64,000 nt of DNA from JAMQKA01 sp043951865 (GTDB lineage: Bacteria; Bacteroidota; Rhodothermia; Balneolales; Balneolaceae): NCBI RefSeq assembly GCF_043951865.1, contig NZ_JBINJF010000004.1, positions 1 through 64,000 of the forward strand, given 5' to 3'. A program made the position numbers and the translations under genes. The notes beneath the pieces were generated by a model. The model had not been told where the DNA came from, searched no databases, and saw only the letters and a program-made list of their open reading frames with translations. Positions within the stretch are counted from its first letter, which is position 1; every line of letters starts with the position of its first letter. Shown piece after piece: positions 8,034 through 16,112 of this stretch.

Positions 8034-9644
8034 ATGCCGGAATCGAGCCAATATACCGACCACGGATCGTTCAAATCCTGGATATTTACTGCCGCCGCCT
8101 TCCTGATCCTCTTGGCAATTGTGGTTTTGGGAGCACAGAGATACCTGGAGTATTATCTTGAAAAGCAGATGAAGGAAATAGCCGGCAGCCGATATGTACT
8201 TCAAATGGATGATTTACATGTCAACCTTTTGAACCGGGACGTAACGGTATCAGGAATAATCTTGCGCCCCGCTTCGCCGTCAGATGACTCGGCACATTTT
8301 GCTCCAACTCGAGTTCACGCTATACACCTCGATAATGTTGGACTCCTCCCTTACCTGCGGAACGGAATGTTTAGAATTGAAGACATTTCGATTGACCGGC
8401 CTTCCATAAACCTGAGAGGCCGCGTTCGCCGCCCAGACTCCACCGAAAAAAAATGGTTAACCGAATTATCGAACCACCGGCTGCCTCCCATCCAGGTACA
8501 GCATTTCGGCATTACCGATGCCAGCATACAGCTGTGGCACCCGGCAGACAGCTCCCTCGAGGCCGCTGTAAAACAGCTCGATATACAGCTTGACCAAGTC
8601 ACCCTCGATTCCGCGACAGCGGCCGATCCCCCCTTTATCCGGTACCGGTCGTTGCATATCCGTGCCCAACAACTGCAAAGCCAAACTCCGGAAAATTTTT
8701 ATACTTTCAGCCTGGATAGCCTGTTCATCTCCAGCAGCGATTCCTCCCTCACCATGAACTCGCTTGCTGTTACCCCCCGTTATCCCAGGTACACATTTGC
8801 GGAGCATCATGGGTTTGAAACCGACCGTATCGACCTGGAAATATCCCGAATCGACATTGTGAAACCGGATCTTTCAACAATTTTCAGGAACAAGCTGCAG
8901 GCACAACATGTGCTGGTTAATGGCGCCAAAATGGAGATATTCCACGACAAGCGGATGCCCTTTCCTGCAAAGCCGCATCGCCCCCTTCCCCACCAGGCCC
9001 TCGACACCCTTTCAACGGGAATCGCAATCGATACGGTTTCAATCCTTGATTCATGGATAACATATTCCGAACATCAGCCGGAGGCCTCCAGGGCCGGCAC
9101 CATCACATTCGGAGATCTATCAGCGTCGATCACCAGCCTTGCAAATCAGGCTTCTCTCAGAACCAGCCGGGAAGCCATAGAATTGTCAGCCCAAACCAGC
9201 ATCATGGATGCCGCTCCCCTGCATCTCCGGGCCACCTTTCCCCTGGATCAACCCAACCGCCATACCCTTGAAGGAACCCTGGGAAAAATGGAGATGGACG
9301 AACTAAACCCTGTCCTGGAGCCCCTGGCATTTGCGAGAATCACTTCCGGCAGAATCGATTCCATGCGGTTCGCAATGGAACTGGCCCCGGGCTCAGCTAC
9401 CGGTTCTGTTATCATGGCCTATAATGGACTCAACATACAGATGCTTGACCGCGAGGATATTGAAACGGGTGCCAGCAACGAGCTTCTCTCCCTCCTGGCC
9501 AATATGCTGAAAATAAAATCTGACAACGACCGGCTTCCCCTCCGGGAAGGGACCGTATCGTTTGAGCGGGATCCTCAAAAATCGATCTTCCACTACTGGT
9601 GGAAATCCCTGCTGAGCGGGTTGAGGAACAGCATCGGACTCTAG
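8034..9644 (+). CDS. Membrane-anchored AsmA/DUF748-like protein
   Basis: 536 residues. One N-terminal membrane helix at about 15-37 (FTAAAFLILLAIVVLGAQRYL) is followed by a long, repetitive beta-rich region with the sequence style of AsmA/DUF748 proteins (short strands around paired phrases such as NLLNRDVTVSGIILRP and RIEDISIDRPSINLRG). This family forms beta-groove bridges or scaffolds in the periplasm and is tied to outer-membrane lipid homeostasis. The C-terminus ends near a short hydrophobic WWKSLLSGL segment. It is shorter than full AsmA/TamB proteins. It stands alone between the ferredoxin and the second TonB receptor. Family assignment is by style of sequence and is moderate. Confidence 0.6.
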   Translation: MPESSQYTDHGSFKSWIFTAAAFLILLAIVVLGAQRYLEYYLEKQMKEIAGSRYVLQMDDLHVNLLNRDVTVSGIILRPASPSDDSAHFAPTRVHAIHLDNVGLLPYLRNGMFRIEDISIDRPSINLRGRVRRPDSTEKKWLTELSNHRLPPIQVQHFGITDASIQLWHPADSSLEAAVKQLDIQLDQVTLDSATAADPPFIRYRSLHIRAQQLQSQTPENFYTFSLDSLFISSSDSSLTMNSLAVTPRYPRYTFAEHHGFETDRIDLEISRIDIVKPDLSTIFRNKLQAQHVLVNGAKMEIFHDKRMPFPAKPHRPLPHQALDTLSTGIAIDTVSILDSWITYSEHQPEASRAGTITFGDLSASITSLANQASLRTSREAIELSAQTSIMDAAPLHLRATFPLDQPNRHTLEGTLGKMEMDELNPVLEPLAFARITSGRIDSMRFAMELAPGSATGSVIMAYNGLNIQMLDREDIETGASNELLSLLANMLKIKSDNDRLPLREGTVSFERDPQKSIFHYWWKSLLSGLRNSIGL

Positions 9645-9867
9645 GAGCCTGCCGGCCTCTACCGCCAGCCGACTGGCAGGCATTACCTCCCGCAACTCTG
9701 TCAAAAAATCCCCAAACGGAGGAAAACTTCTTCCGGCCCCGATCAATCAATCTTTTGTGATAAATGCAGTCAGGCTCTTGCATAACCTGATATTTTCCTG
9801 CCCACGTTTACAAAGAACCAACCGGGTGCCAACAACAGATATCGTTTGAATAAAAATATTTTTAGCT

Positions 9868-9910
9868 TTGACTAAAATTAAATATTGCCTTAACTTTATT
9901 ACAACTAATC
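9868..9910 (+). promoter_or_regulatory. Putative Bacteroidota-type promoter of the second TonB receptor
   Basis: TTGAC at 9868 and TAACTTTA at 9891 lie about 23 bases apart, matching the -33/-7 spacing of Bacteroidota promoters. The block CTTAACTTTAT...CTAATC (9889-9910) repeats the one at 490-509 upstream of the first TonB unit, suggesting the same sigma factor or regulator. I saw no cobalamin-type riboswitch motif in 9645-9930. Confidence 0.45.
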
Positions 9911-9930
9911 GCGGCTAATGCAGGTACAAA

Positions 9931-12156
9931 ATGGTACGAATACTGGTTATACTGCTTTTCACTATTCCGTTATCAATATATGGGCAATCCGGATCCGGCA
10001 CTATCAAGGGACAGGTCTTCAATGAAGGAGAGCCCGTAACAGGAGCCAATGTTGCCATTCCTGAAACTCAGCAGGGAGCAGCCTCGGACGAGCTGGGTAA
10101 CTTTCTCATCCGGAATGTGAGTCCGGGAACCTATACCCTTGTGGTCTCGGCCGTCGGGTACCAGGAATACAAGCAGGAGTTAGTTCTCGGTGCTTCGGAG
10201 GTCATTACGGTCGATATCCAGCTGGAACCAAAGACGGAGCAGTTTGAAGAGGTCGTCGTTACCGGAACCATGCGAAAAACGTATGTCAAGGAATCACCGG
10301 TAAAGGTGGCTGTGGTCACGCCGCAGCGGTTGCAGCAGGGAAAAACAAGCTCCAACATCATGGATCTTATCAATACCGTGAACGGCCTGTCAACGCAGCT
10401 CAACTGTGGAGTTTGCGGCACCAATGCGATCCGAATAAACGGCGTGGAGGGTCCGAATACGGCCGTGCTTATCGACGGGATGCCCATTATGGGTGCCCTG
10501 GCATCTGTATACGGACTTAATGGCATCAGTCCCACCATCATCGACCAGGTTGAAGTCATAAAAGGCCCGCAGTCCACGCTTTATGGCACCCAGGCACTTG
10601 GCGGCGTAGTGAATATTATTACGAAAAATCCGGCTGTCACACCTCCCTTTTCGGCTGACCTTTATGTCAAAAGCACCGAGGAGGGGAACATAAACCTGGC
10701 CGTATCCCCAACAGTTGGACGCTTCAAAGGCTTTATAAGTGGAAATGCGCTGCGGATGGAGAACTATTTTGACAAAAATGACGACCAGTTCAATGATGTG
10801 GCCAAAAATTCGAGGCTCTCTCTTTTTGGAAAAGGCACGCTAGAAGGAGCCGATGGAGAGGAGCGACTCAACCTGGCCACAAAACTATATAACGAGAATC
10901 GAACGGGCGGTGTCAAGGCCTATTCCGATAAACTGCGCGGTTCCGACCAGGTTTACGGGGAATCGATCTACACACGGCGGGCAGAATTACTGGTCGACTA
11001 TCGCCCACCGGGACTGAATCAGCGCCTGCAGTTCAATGGCGCCCTGACCCATCACGACCAGGACAGCTATTACGGGACCGAACATTATGATGCCCGCCAG
11101 GAGATCATCTATGGGCAGGCTACATGGAGCCAGCCGCTCTCTGACGATTTGCACCTTCTGGCAGGCGGTACCCTCCGTTATGAGGCCTACGATGACAATA
11201 CGCCTGCCACAACGGGAGGAGCCGAGCGCCGTTTTATTCCCGGAATCTTTGCCCAAAGCGAGCTATCGCTGGGTCGCCTTACCCTGCTTGGGGGAATCCG
11301 CTTTGATCATCAGCGGGAACATGGAGTTGTCACCGCTCCCCGGCTCTCGGCCAAGTATGCTCTTTCGGAGCAAACCACCTTCCGTGCCAGCGGGGGCACC
11401 GGATTTCGCGTAGTGAATGTCTTTACAGAAGATCATGCCGCACTGACCGGATCGCGTGAGGTCGTCTTTACCGAAGACCTTGACCCGGAACGTTCGCGGA
11501 GTGTTACGGCCAGTGCCGAACATATCATTTCGTTTGGTGCCAATCCCATGACCCTTGGGATGGATCTTTTCCATACCCGCTTTTCGAACAAAATTATCCC
11601 CGACTATGACCAGGATCCCAACCTGATTGTGTATGAAAACCTGGATGGCTTTTCGGTCACCCGCGGCTTCTCGGTTGATGCCGACCAAAATTTTACCGCA
11701 TTCCCTTTCAGCTACAACATAAGTTTTACCCTCATGGATGTCTTTACGGAAGAAAACGGGCAGCGCCAGTCCCTGACGTATGCCCCCGACTACACCGGAA
11801 CGTTTGGCGCCACGTACACCTTGCGAAAGCTCGATCTGTCGATAGGGTATACGGGCAGCCTCGTGGGTCCCAAGCGCATGCCAGACAGCTACGTCGAAAA
11901 TTTCGGACGCGATCGCTGGTCGCCCGCTTACACCACCCACGACCTGAAGTTCACCAAAGAGTTTAGCAATGTAAACAGCCGCAACGGAATCGGCGTTGAG
12001 GGCTACCTTTCGATAGAAAATATATTAGATTTCAGGCAGGGCAGCCCCCTAGTGGACGCCGCCCGCCCGTTCGGACCACAGTTTGACACGATCTACACCT
12101 GGGGCCCGCTCGTTGGACGCACCTTTTCCCTTGGGATGCGTCTCAACCTGAGATAA
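9931..12156 (+). CDS. TonB-dependent receptor with a CGVC motif in the plug
   Basis: 741 residues: signal peptide (1-18), carboxypeptidase-regulatory-like domain (about 22-102), plug (about 110-235), 22-strand barrel. Within the plug is STQLNCGVCGTNAIRINGVEG, giving Cys159 and Cys162 in a CxxC. Plugs of this subtype occur widely in Bacteroidota receptors; the cysteines could form a disulfide or bind a metal. A secreted thioredoxin with a CGWC site follows 36 bases downstream, so redox control of the plug, or import of a copper- or thiol-related ligand, is possible. Receptor family is certain; substrate is unknown. Confidence 0.9.
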   Translation: MVRILVILLFTIPLSIYGQSGSGTIKGQVFNEGEPVTGANVAIPETQQGAASDELGNFLIRNVSPGTYTLVVSAVGYQEYKQELVLGASEVITVDIQLEPKTEQFEEVVVTGTMRKTYVKESPVKVAVVTPQRLQQGKTSSNIMDLINTVNGLSTQLNCGVCGTNAIRINGVEGPNTAVLIDGMPIMGALASVYGLNGISPTIIDQVEVIKGPQSTLYGTQALGGVVNIITKNPAVTPPFSADLYVKSTEEGNINLAVSPTVGRFKGFISGNALRMENYFDKNDDQFNDVAKNSRLSLFGKGTLEGADGEERLNLATKLYNENRTGGVKAYSDKLRGSDQVYGESIYTRRAELLVDYRPPGLNQRLQFNGALTHHDQDSYYGTEHYDARQEIIYGQATWSQPLSDDLHLLAGGTLRYEAYDDNTPATTGGAERRFIPGIFAQSELSLGRLTLLGGIRFDHQREHGVVTAPRLSAKYALSEQTTFRASGGTGFRVVNVFTEDHAALTGSREVVFTEDLDPERSRSVTASAEHIISFGANPMTLGMDLFHTRFSNKIIPDYDQDPNLIVYENLDGFSVTRGFSVDADQNFTAFPFSYNISFTLMDVFTEENGQRQSLTYAPDYTGTFGATYTLRKLDLSIGYTGSLVGPKRMPDSYVENFGRDRWSPAYTTHDLKFTKEFSNVNSRNGIGVEGYLSIENILDFRQGSPLVDAARPFGPQFDTIYTWGPLVGRTFSLGMRLNLR

Positions 12157-12192
12157 AGGGCAAAACAAACGAACCCCTAAAACCATACCGCT

Positions 12193-12705
12193 ATGCAATG
12201 GTTGAGTTATCATAAAACCGGTAGTATCGGCCTGATGTTTTTGCTTATCGGGATCCTCGCCACTTCCCAGGCACAGACACAGCCCTTGACATGGCACCCG
12301 TTTGAGGAAGCCCTTTCCCTGGCCGACGAGGCTGACCAACCGGTGCTGGTGGATATCTGGGCGCCGTGGTGCGGCTGGTGCCATAAGATGAAACAGGAAG
12401 TGTACCCGGCTCTTTCCCAAACGCTGTCATCAGATTTTATTTTGACCCGCCTCAATCGCGACGACCACAGCTCAACAGTCCAGTACCGCAATAATATTTA
12501 TACTCCACTATCACTGGCACAAGAGCTAAGGGCCGGTTATGTCCCGACGGTGGTGCTGCTGGCTCCCAACGGCGACTACCTGCTACACATTTCCGGATTT
12601 ACGGATGCCGAGACACTCTCCCCGGTTCTGTCATACATAGCTAAAGGCGCCTATCTTGAGGAATCTTTTACAGATTTTCAGAATCAAACGAGAGATAACG
12701 GGTAA
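12193..12705 (+). CDS. Periplasmic thioredoxin-like protein
   Basis: 170 residues with a signal peptide (about 1-27) and a thioredoxin fold. The active site is WAPWCGWCHKM (Cys60 and Cys63) and the cis-proline is in YVPTVVLL. The Gly-Trp pair between the cysteines resembles the DsbD C-terminal domain/DUF255-like group. It should act in the periplasm as a disulfide reductase. It follows the TonB receptor gene by 36 bases, same strand, probably one operon; the receptor's plug CxxC is a candidate client. Its C-terminus beyond about 150 is polar and unremarkable. Confidence 0.85.
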   Translation: MQWLSYHKTGSIGLMFLLIGILATSQAQTQPLTWHPFEEALSLADEADQPVLVDIWAPWCGWCHKMKQEVYPALSQTLSSDFILTRLNRDDHSSTVQYRNNIYTPLSLAQELRAGYVPTVVLLAPNGDYLLHISGFTDAETLSPVLSYIAKGAYLEESFTDFQNQTRDNG

Positions 12706-12858
12706 GTTCCCATCCTGCAGGGGTTCTCCACCAGTATTTGAATGAGTAGACGTTGACCTCTCCTGTTTTCTAAAAGTTCACTGTTAAAATCACTGTGAAT
12801 ATCTCTAGGTGAATGGTTAGATTCCCGTGCATCAACACCCCAACAACCCAGCGCAATT

Positions 12859-13809
12859 ATGCAAGTTCCTCTTCTTTCAGATATTCGTACTGCACACAAG
12901 CTTGTTCGCACCCATGTACACAACACACCGGTATTGACCAGCAGGTCCCTTAATAGTGCCGCCGGTTGCCGGGTATTTCTGAAGTGTGAAAACTTTCAAA
13001 AGGTTGGCGCTTTCAAGTTCCGGGGAGCCTCAAACGCGATCTTTTCACTCTCGGACGGGGAAGCCAGGCAGGGCGTCGCTACCCATTCTTCCGGCAACCA
13101 TGCACAGGCTGTGGCTCTCGCGGCGAAAATGCGTGGGATACCGGCCTATATCGTGATGCCGGAAAACGCGCCGCGCGTCAAGGTAAATGCAGTCAGCGGG
13201 TACGGGGCCAACATAACGTTTTGCGAATCGACCCTGCAGGCAAGAGAACGCGCGCTCGATCGGGTGGTCAAAGAAACGGGCGCGACCTTCATCCATCCCT
13301 ATAACGATCCCCGGATTATCGCCGGACAGGGAACCGCCGCGCTCGAACTCATCGAGGAGCAGCCAGACCTCGATACGATCCTCGCACCAGTGGGAGGCGG
13401 GGGGCTCCTCAGCGGCACTGCCATTGCAGCATCCGGGAATCCCGACCTTAACGTCGTCGGCGTGGAACCTGAAGAGGCAGATGATGCGTTTCAATCATTC
13501 CAGTCTGGCAGGTTAATACCCATTGAGCACACCGAAACCATCGCCGACGGACTCCGAACCTCCCTGGGAGACCTGACCTTTGCCTGCATCCGGAACCATG
13601 CAGACGAGATCGTTACAGTATCGGAAACTGAAATCAAAAACGCGATGCGGTTTGTAATGGAACGGCTCAAAATTGTGATAGAGGCCTCCAGTGCGGTCCC
13701 GATTGCGGCCTTGATGAATGGAAAAGTCAACGGTACCATCCAGAATGTCGGGGTCATCGTTTCGGGTGGCAATGTGGATTTTGATCGCCTTCCCTGGAAT
13801 GACAAATAA
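12859..13809 (+). CDS. PLP-dependent threonine dehydratase/serine racemase-type enzyme
   Basis: 316 residues, fold type II. The Schiff-base lysine is Lys53 in AFKFRGA, preceded by the substrate loop KCENFQKVG; SSGNHAQA binds the substrate carboxylate; GGGGLLSG (about 177-184) cups the cofactor phosphate; SGGN lies near the C-terminus. There is no ACT-type regulatory domain, so it is of the short, catabolic or racemase class (threonine ammonia-lyase, serine racemase or threo-3-hydroxyaspartate ammonia-lyase). The following gene, 12 bases on, is a D-amino-acid-oxidase-type flavoprotein, which favours a D-serine or D-amino-acid role. A paralogue lies at 42573. Confidence 0.85.
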   Translation: MQVPLLSDIRTAHKLVRTHVHNTPVLTSRSLNSAAGCRVFLKCENFQKVGAFKFRGASNAIFSLSDGEARQGVATHSSGNHAQAVALAAKMRGIPAYIVMPENAPRVKVNAVSGYGANITFCESTLQARERALDRVVKETGATFIHPYNDPRIIAGQGTAALELIEEQPDLDTILAPVGGGGLLSGTAIAASGNPDLNVVGVEPEEADDAFQSFQSGRLIPIEHTETIADGLRTSLGDLTFACIRNHADEIVTVSETEIKNAMRFVMERLKIVIEASSAVPIAALMNGKVNGTIQNVGVIVSGGNVDFDRLPWNDK

Positions 13810-13821
13810 CATTCACTGAAG

Positions 13822-15024
13822 ATGAACAGCCTCAATAACCAGGTAACCATCATCGGGGCGGGAATTAGTGGTATTACTACGGGCGTTGTTCTTCAACTGC
13901 TGGGATATCAAACCCACATTATGTCAAAAGATCGTGCGGATGCCCCTCTGAATCCCAATGATCCAGAATTTGCCAGCCTCTACCCTTCCGCCTCAATTAT
14001 TCCGCACTCCGTATTTGGAGCAGAGGTCCTCCCCTGTTTCCGCGATTCGCATCGAATTTTCGAACTCCTACTTGACGAACAGGTAGAGGGTATATCACTG
14101 AATCAACATTTCGAAGTCTTCGAATATGACAAAGAATCCCCCGACTATGCCCCGATAATGAGCCACTTTCGGCGTATTTACACCACCTGGCAAACAGAGA
14201 AAGACGTACCTCTCCGTACTGCAACGGGAAAGCTCTGTGGCTGGACCTTCAATTGCCTGTTCGCAGACTGGCCGGTATACCTGCCCCTGCTGTTCCGGTG
14301 GTACAAGAAGCTGGGAGGCCGTATCTCTATCCGGACACTCGATCGACAATCGGTCGCCCGACTTTCAACCCCAATCATAAATTGTAGTGGACTGACCGGT
14401 CACTCCCTGTTTGGTGACTCCGGCTCAGTCAGCGTGTTTAAGGGCCATCTGCTCAAGATTCGGGGCGTGCCGGAGATAAAAAATCGATTCGGGCAAACCA
14501 TCTCATACAACTATAATCCCAGGACAGCGGTGTATGCCGATGCGGAAGGCAACGCCCAGGATGTATACTGCTACCCCCGTAACGGGGATTGGATTATCGG
14601 GGGCAGTCGGCTGGAGGGTACCATGGATTCCAGCGGCCGCTGGAAGGGCATCTCTCCAGAAGCCACTACCAGCGTTGGGGAAATCCTGATTCCCAAACCT
14701 GTCATAGAGCTGAATAAGGATATTCTGGCATACACATACGGAATGGATCTCAACCGTTACCGGGATCGTACGGCCCAGGTCGGTTACCGGTATGTCAGGA
14801 ATAAGCAGGACGGCCTTCGCCTTGAAAAATCACTGGAAGGAAACCGGTTAATCATCCATAACTACGGCCACGGCGGTGCAGGCGTCACCCTCTCCTGGGG
14901 ATGCGCCATCCGGGTGGCAATACAGTTGAACCAGGAGTTACGGCCGCGGGGAGAGAACTCATATGCTCACAACACCCTGAAAAAGGTGCGAAAAGCCATT
15001 CAACAGATGATAAACCGCAGGTGA
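13822..15024 (+). CDS. FAD-dependent D-amino-acid-oxidase-type oxidoreductase
   Basis: 400 residues. The N-terminus has the dinucleotide-binding GAGISG motif (about 13-18), and residues 344-362 (IIHNYGHGGAGVTLSWGCA) match the published D-amino-acid oxidase signature fully. Such enzymes oxidise D-amino acids to 2-oxo acids, ammonia and peroxide, or act as dehydrogenases. It starts 12 bases after the PLP racemase/dehydratase gene, so the two are probably co-transcribed and act on the same amino acid. D-aspartate or D-serine are likely substrates, but the active-site lid cannot be resolved by eye. Somewhat longer than mammalian DAAO (about 347). Confidence 0.85.
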   Translation: MNSLNNQVTIIGAGISGITTGVVLQLLGYQTHIMSKDRADAPLNPNDPEFASLYPSASIIPHSVFGAEVLPCFRDSHRIFELLLDEQVEGISLNQHFEVFEYDKESPDYAPIMSHFRRIYTTWQTEKDVPLRTATGKLCGWTFNCLFADWPVYLPLLFRWYKKLGGRISIRTLDRQSVARLSTPIINCSGLTGHSLFGDSGSVSVFKGHLLKIRGVPEIKNRFGQTISYNYNPRTAVYADAEGNAQDVYCYPRNGDWIIGGSRLEGTMDSSGRWKGISPEATTSVGEILIPKPVIELNKDILAYTYGMDLNRYRDRTAQVGYRYVRNKQDGLRLEKSLEGNRLIIHNYGHGGAGVTLSWGCAIRVAIQLNQELRPRGENSYAHNTLKKVRKAIQQMINRR

Positions 15025-15089
15025 ATTTCCCATCTCCCGATATGTCGTGAACTGCCATCGAAAGAGGTGTCTTCTTGTGGGTCCCGGGT

Positions 15090-15428
15090 TCAGGCCTCAA
15101 ACTGTTTTTCTGCGCATTCGGGGCAGTCCAGCCAGGTTTCTGAGGGAATCCGGGGCAGCGCCCTGGGGCTCTTGCCACGCTCAAATACCGGGCGGTACAA
15201 CACTTCTCCCTTGTGGTGAGACTCGCCGCACGAATGGCAATTGACCTCGTCATCAATCTCTTTGGGGGTGTACCCGGTGATCACCCAGCCCTCATGACCG
15301 ATGTGGGCGGCCAGGCTTTCCAGGGCAGCCCGTACGGTTTGGGATTTATTCCCGTCATAATACTTGCCTGAAAGTTGCTCGAGTAGCTTTACCGTTTCCT
15401 CGTTGAGGGTAAAGTTAAGACGTTTCAT
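15090..15428 (-). CDS. Ribbon-helix-helix protein fused to a four-cysteine zinc-ribbon-like tail, probable metal-responsive repressor
   Basis: 112 residues from ATG 15428. Residues 1-42 (KRLNFTLNEETVKLLEQLS, then KSQTVRAALESLAAH) have the beta-strand/two-helix pattern of CopG/NikR-type ribbon-helix-helix DNA-binding domains. The rest contains CHSC (near 65-68) and CPEC (near 104-107), two CxxC knuckles that should hold one metal ion, plus GESHHKGEVLY with two histidines. Its start overlaps the end of the merC-like gene by 14 bases, so they are translationally coupled, and a 12-2-12 palindrome lies in front of that gene. A metal-sensing autoregulator of the pair is inferred; a member of a DNA-binding family is well supported. 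Confidence 0.75.
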   Translation of the reverse strand: MKRLNFTLNEETVKLLEQLSGKYYDGNKSQTVRAALESLAAHIGHEGWVITGYTPKEIDDEVNCHSCGESHHKGEVLYRPVFERGKSPRALPRIPSETWLDCPECAEKQFEA

Positions 15429-15819
15429 GATCCAGTGCGGTTTTGCAGCGATTTTTGTGATACCGGTAATTGAACCAGTGACCGGCGACCAGCAGACCAC
15501 TCCCCGCCATCGTTACGGCAGCCTCTCCGAAATTTCCGAGCGGGTCATGCAGCAGCCACGCCAACCCCACGACAAGCAACCCGGCATAGAGCAAAGCGGG
15601 GACACGGCTATCGACTACTCCGCCCCGCAGTGCAAAAATTACGGTGGGCACAATAAGTAAAAAAAGGATCGGATGCGTCCAGTCGTGGATCGCCTCGGCT
15701 GCCGGCCATAACGGTAAAAGAGCTATAGCTACCGGGAAAAAAAGGCAGTGGACAGCGCAGATCCCCGAAAGACTGATGCCGAGACGATCCCATAGGGCAG
15801 GGGAAGGTTCTTTTTTCAA
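15415..15819 (-). CDS. MerC-domain inner-membrane protein (metal transport/resistance type)
   Basis: From TTG 15819 the product is 134 residues with four hydrophobic helices. The first contains LGISLSGICAVHCLFFP, with the CxxxC pair seen in the first helix of MerC family proteins, which bind and move mercury or other soft metals across the inner membrane. The C-terminus ends in a basic, His-containing tail. GTG 15846 is an alternative start (143 residues) but would abut the palindrome at 15848-15873; the longer frame to 16050 is unlikely. No merA, merR or merT is nearby, so mercury is not implied; in this phylum such proteins often accompany zinc or copper genes. Confidence 0.75.
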   Translation of the reverse strand: MKKEPSPALWDRLGISLSGICAVHCLFFPVAIALLPLWPAAEAIHDWTHPILFLLIVPTVIFALRGGVVDSRVPALLYAGLLVVGLAWLLHDPLGNFGEAAVTMAGSGLLVAGHWFNYRYHKNRCKTALDHETS

Positions 15820-15847
15820 CTTTTCAACAAAAATTCTTGTTAACACT

Positions 15848-15873
15848 TCAGTGTGTATAAATATACACACTGA
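15848..15873 (-). promoter_or_regulatory. Perfect 12-2-12 palindromic operator before the merC-like gene
   Basis: TCAGTGTGTATA, AA, TATACACACTGA: two perfect 12-bp arms with a 2-base centre. The minus-strand reading TATATTTA inside it could be the -7 promoter box, so a bound repressor would block RNA polymerase. The geometry equals that of ArsR/SmtB operators, but the only DNA-binding protein in the unit is the ribbon-helix-helix protein. The remainder of 15820-16112 shows nothing else. Confidence 0.7.
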
Positions 15874-16112
15874 TTGGAAATTTGTAAAAACATTTTTGTA
15901 CATTTTTTGAAACACGATGGCTGTGCTATCGTAATCGTTTTTTACTGAGAAAGAGGGTTTTCCCAGATCAGTGCCTGCAGCGAATTTGATATACAGTTTT
16001 AAATCCCATAAATGAGGATTAAACTTCGCACACATGGCAAATTTGGCCAAAACAACGATTTTGCTAAACCCTCCATAATAAATCTACTTAACAAGCTGAA
16101 TTCGGGGATATC

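Noticed and set aside
9645..9930. Cobalamin riboswitch before the second TonB receptor
   Set aside because: No box resembling the conserved cobalamin core was found.
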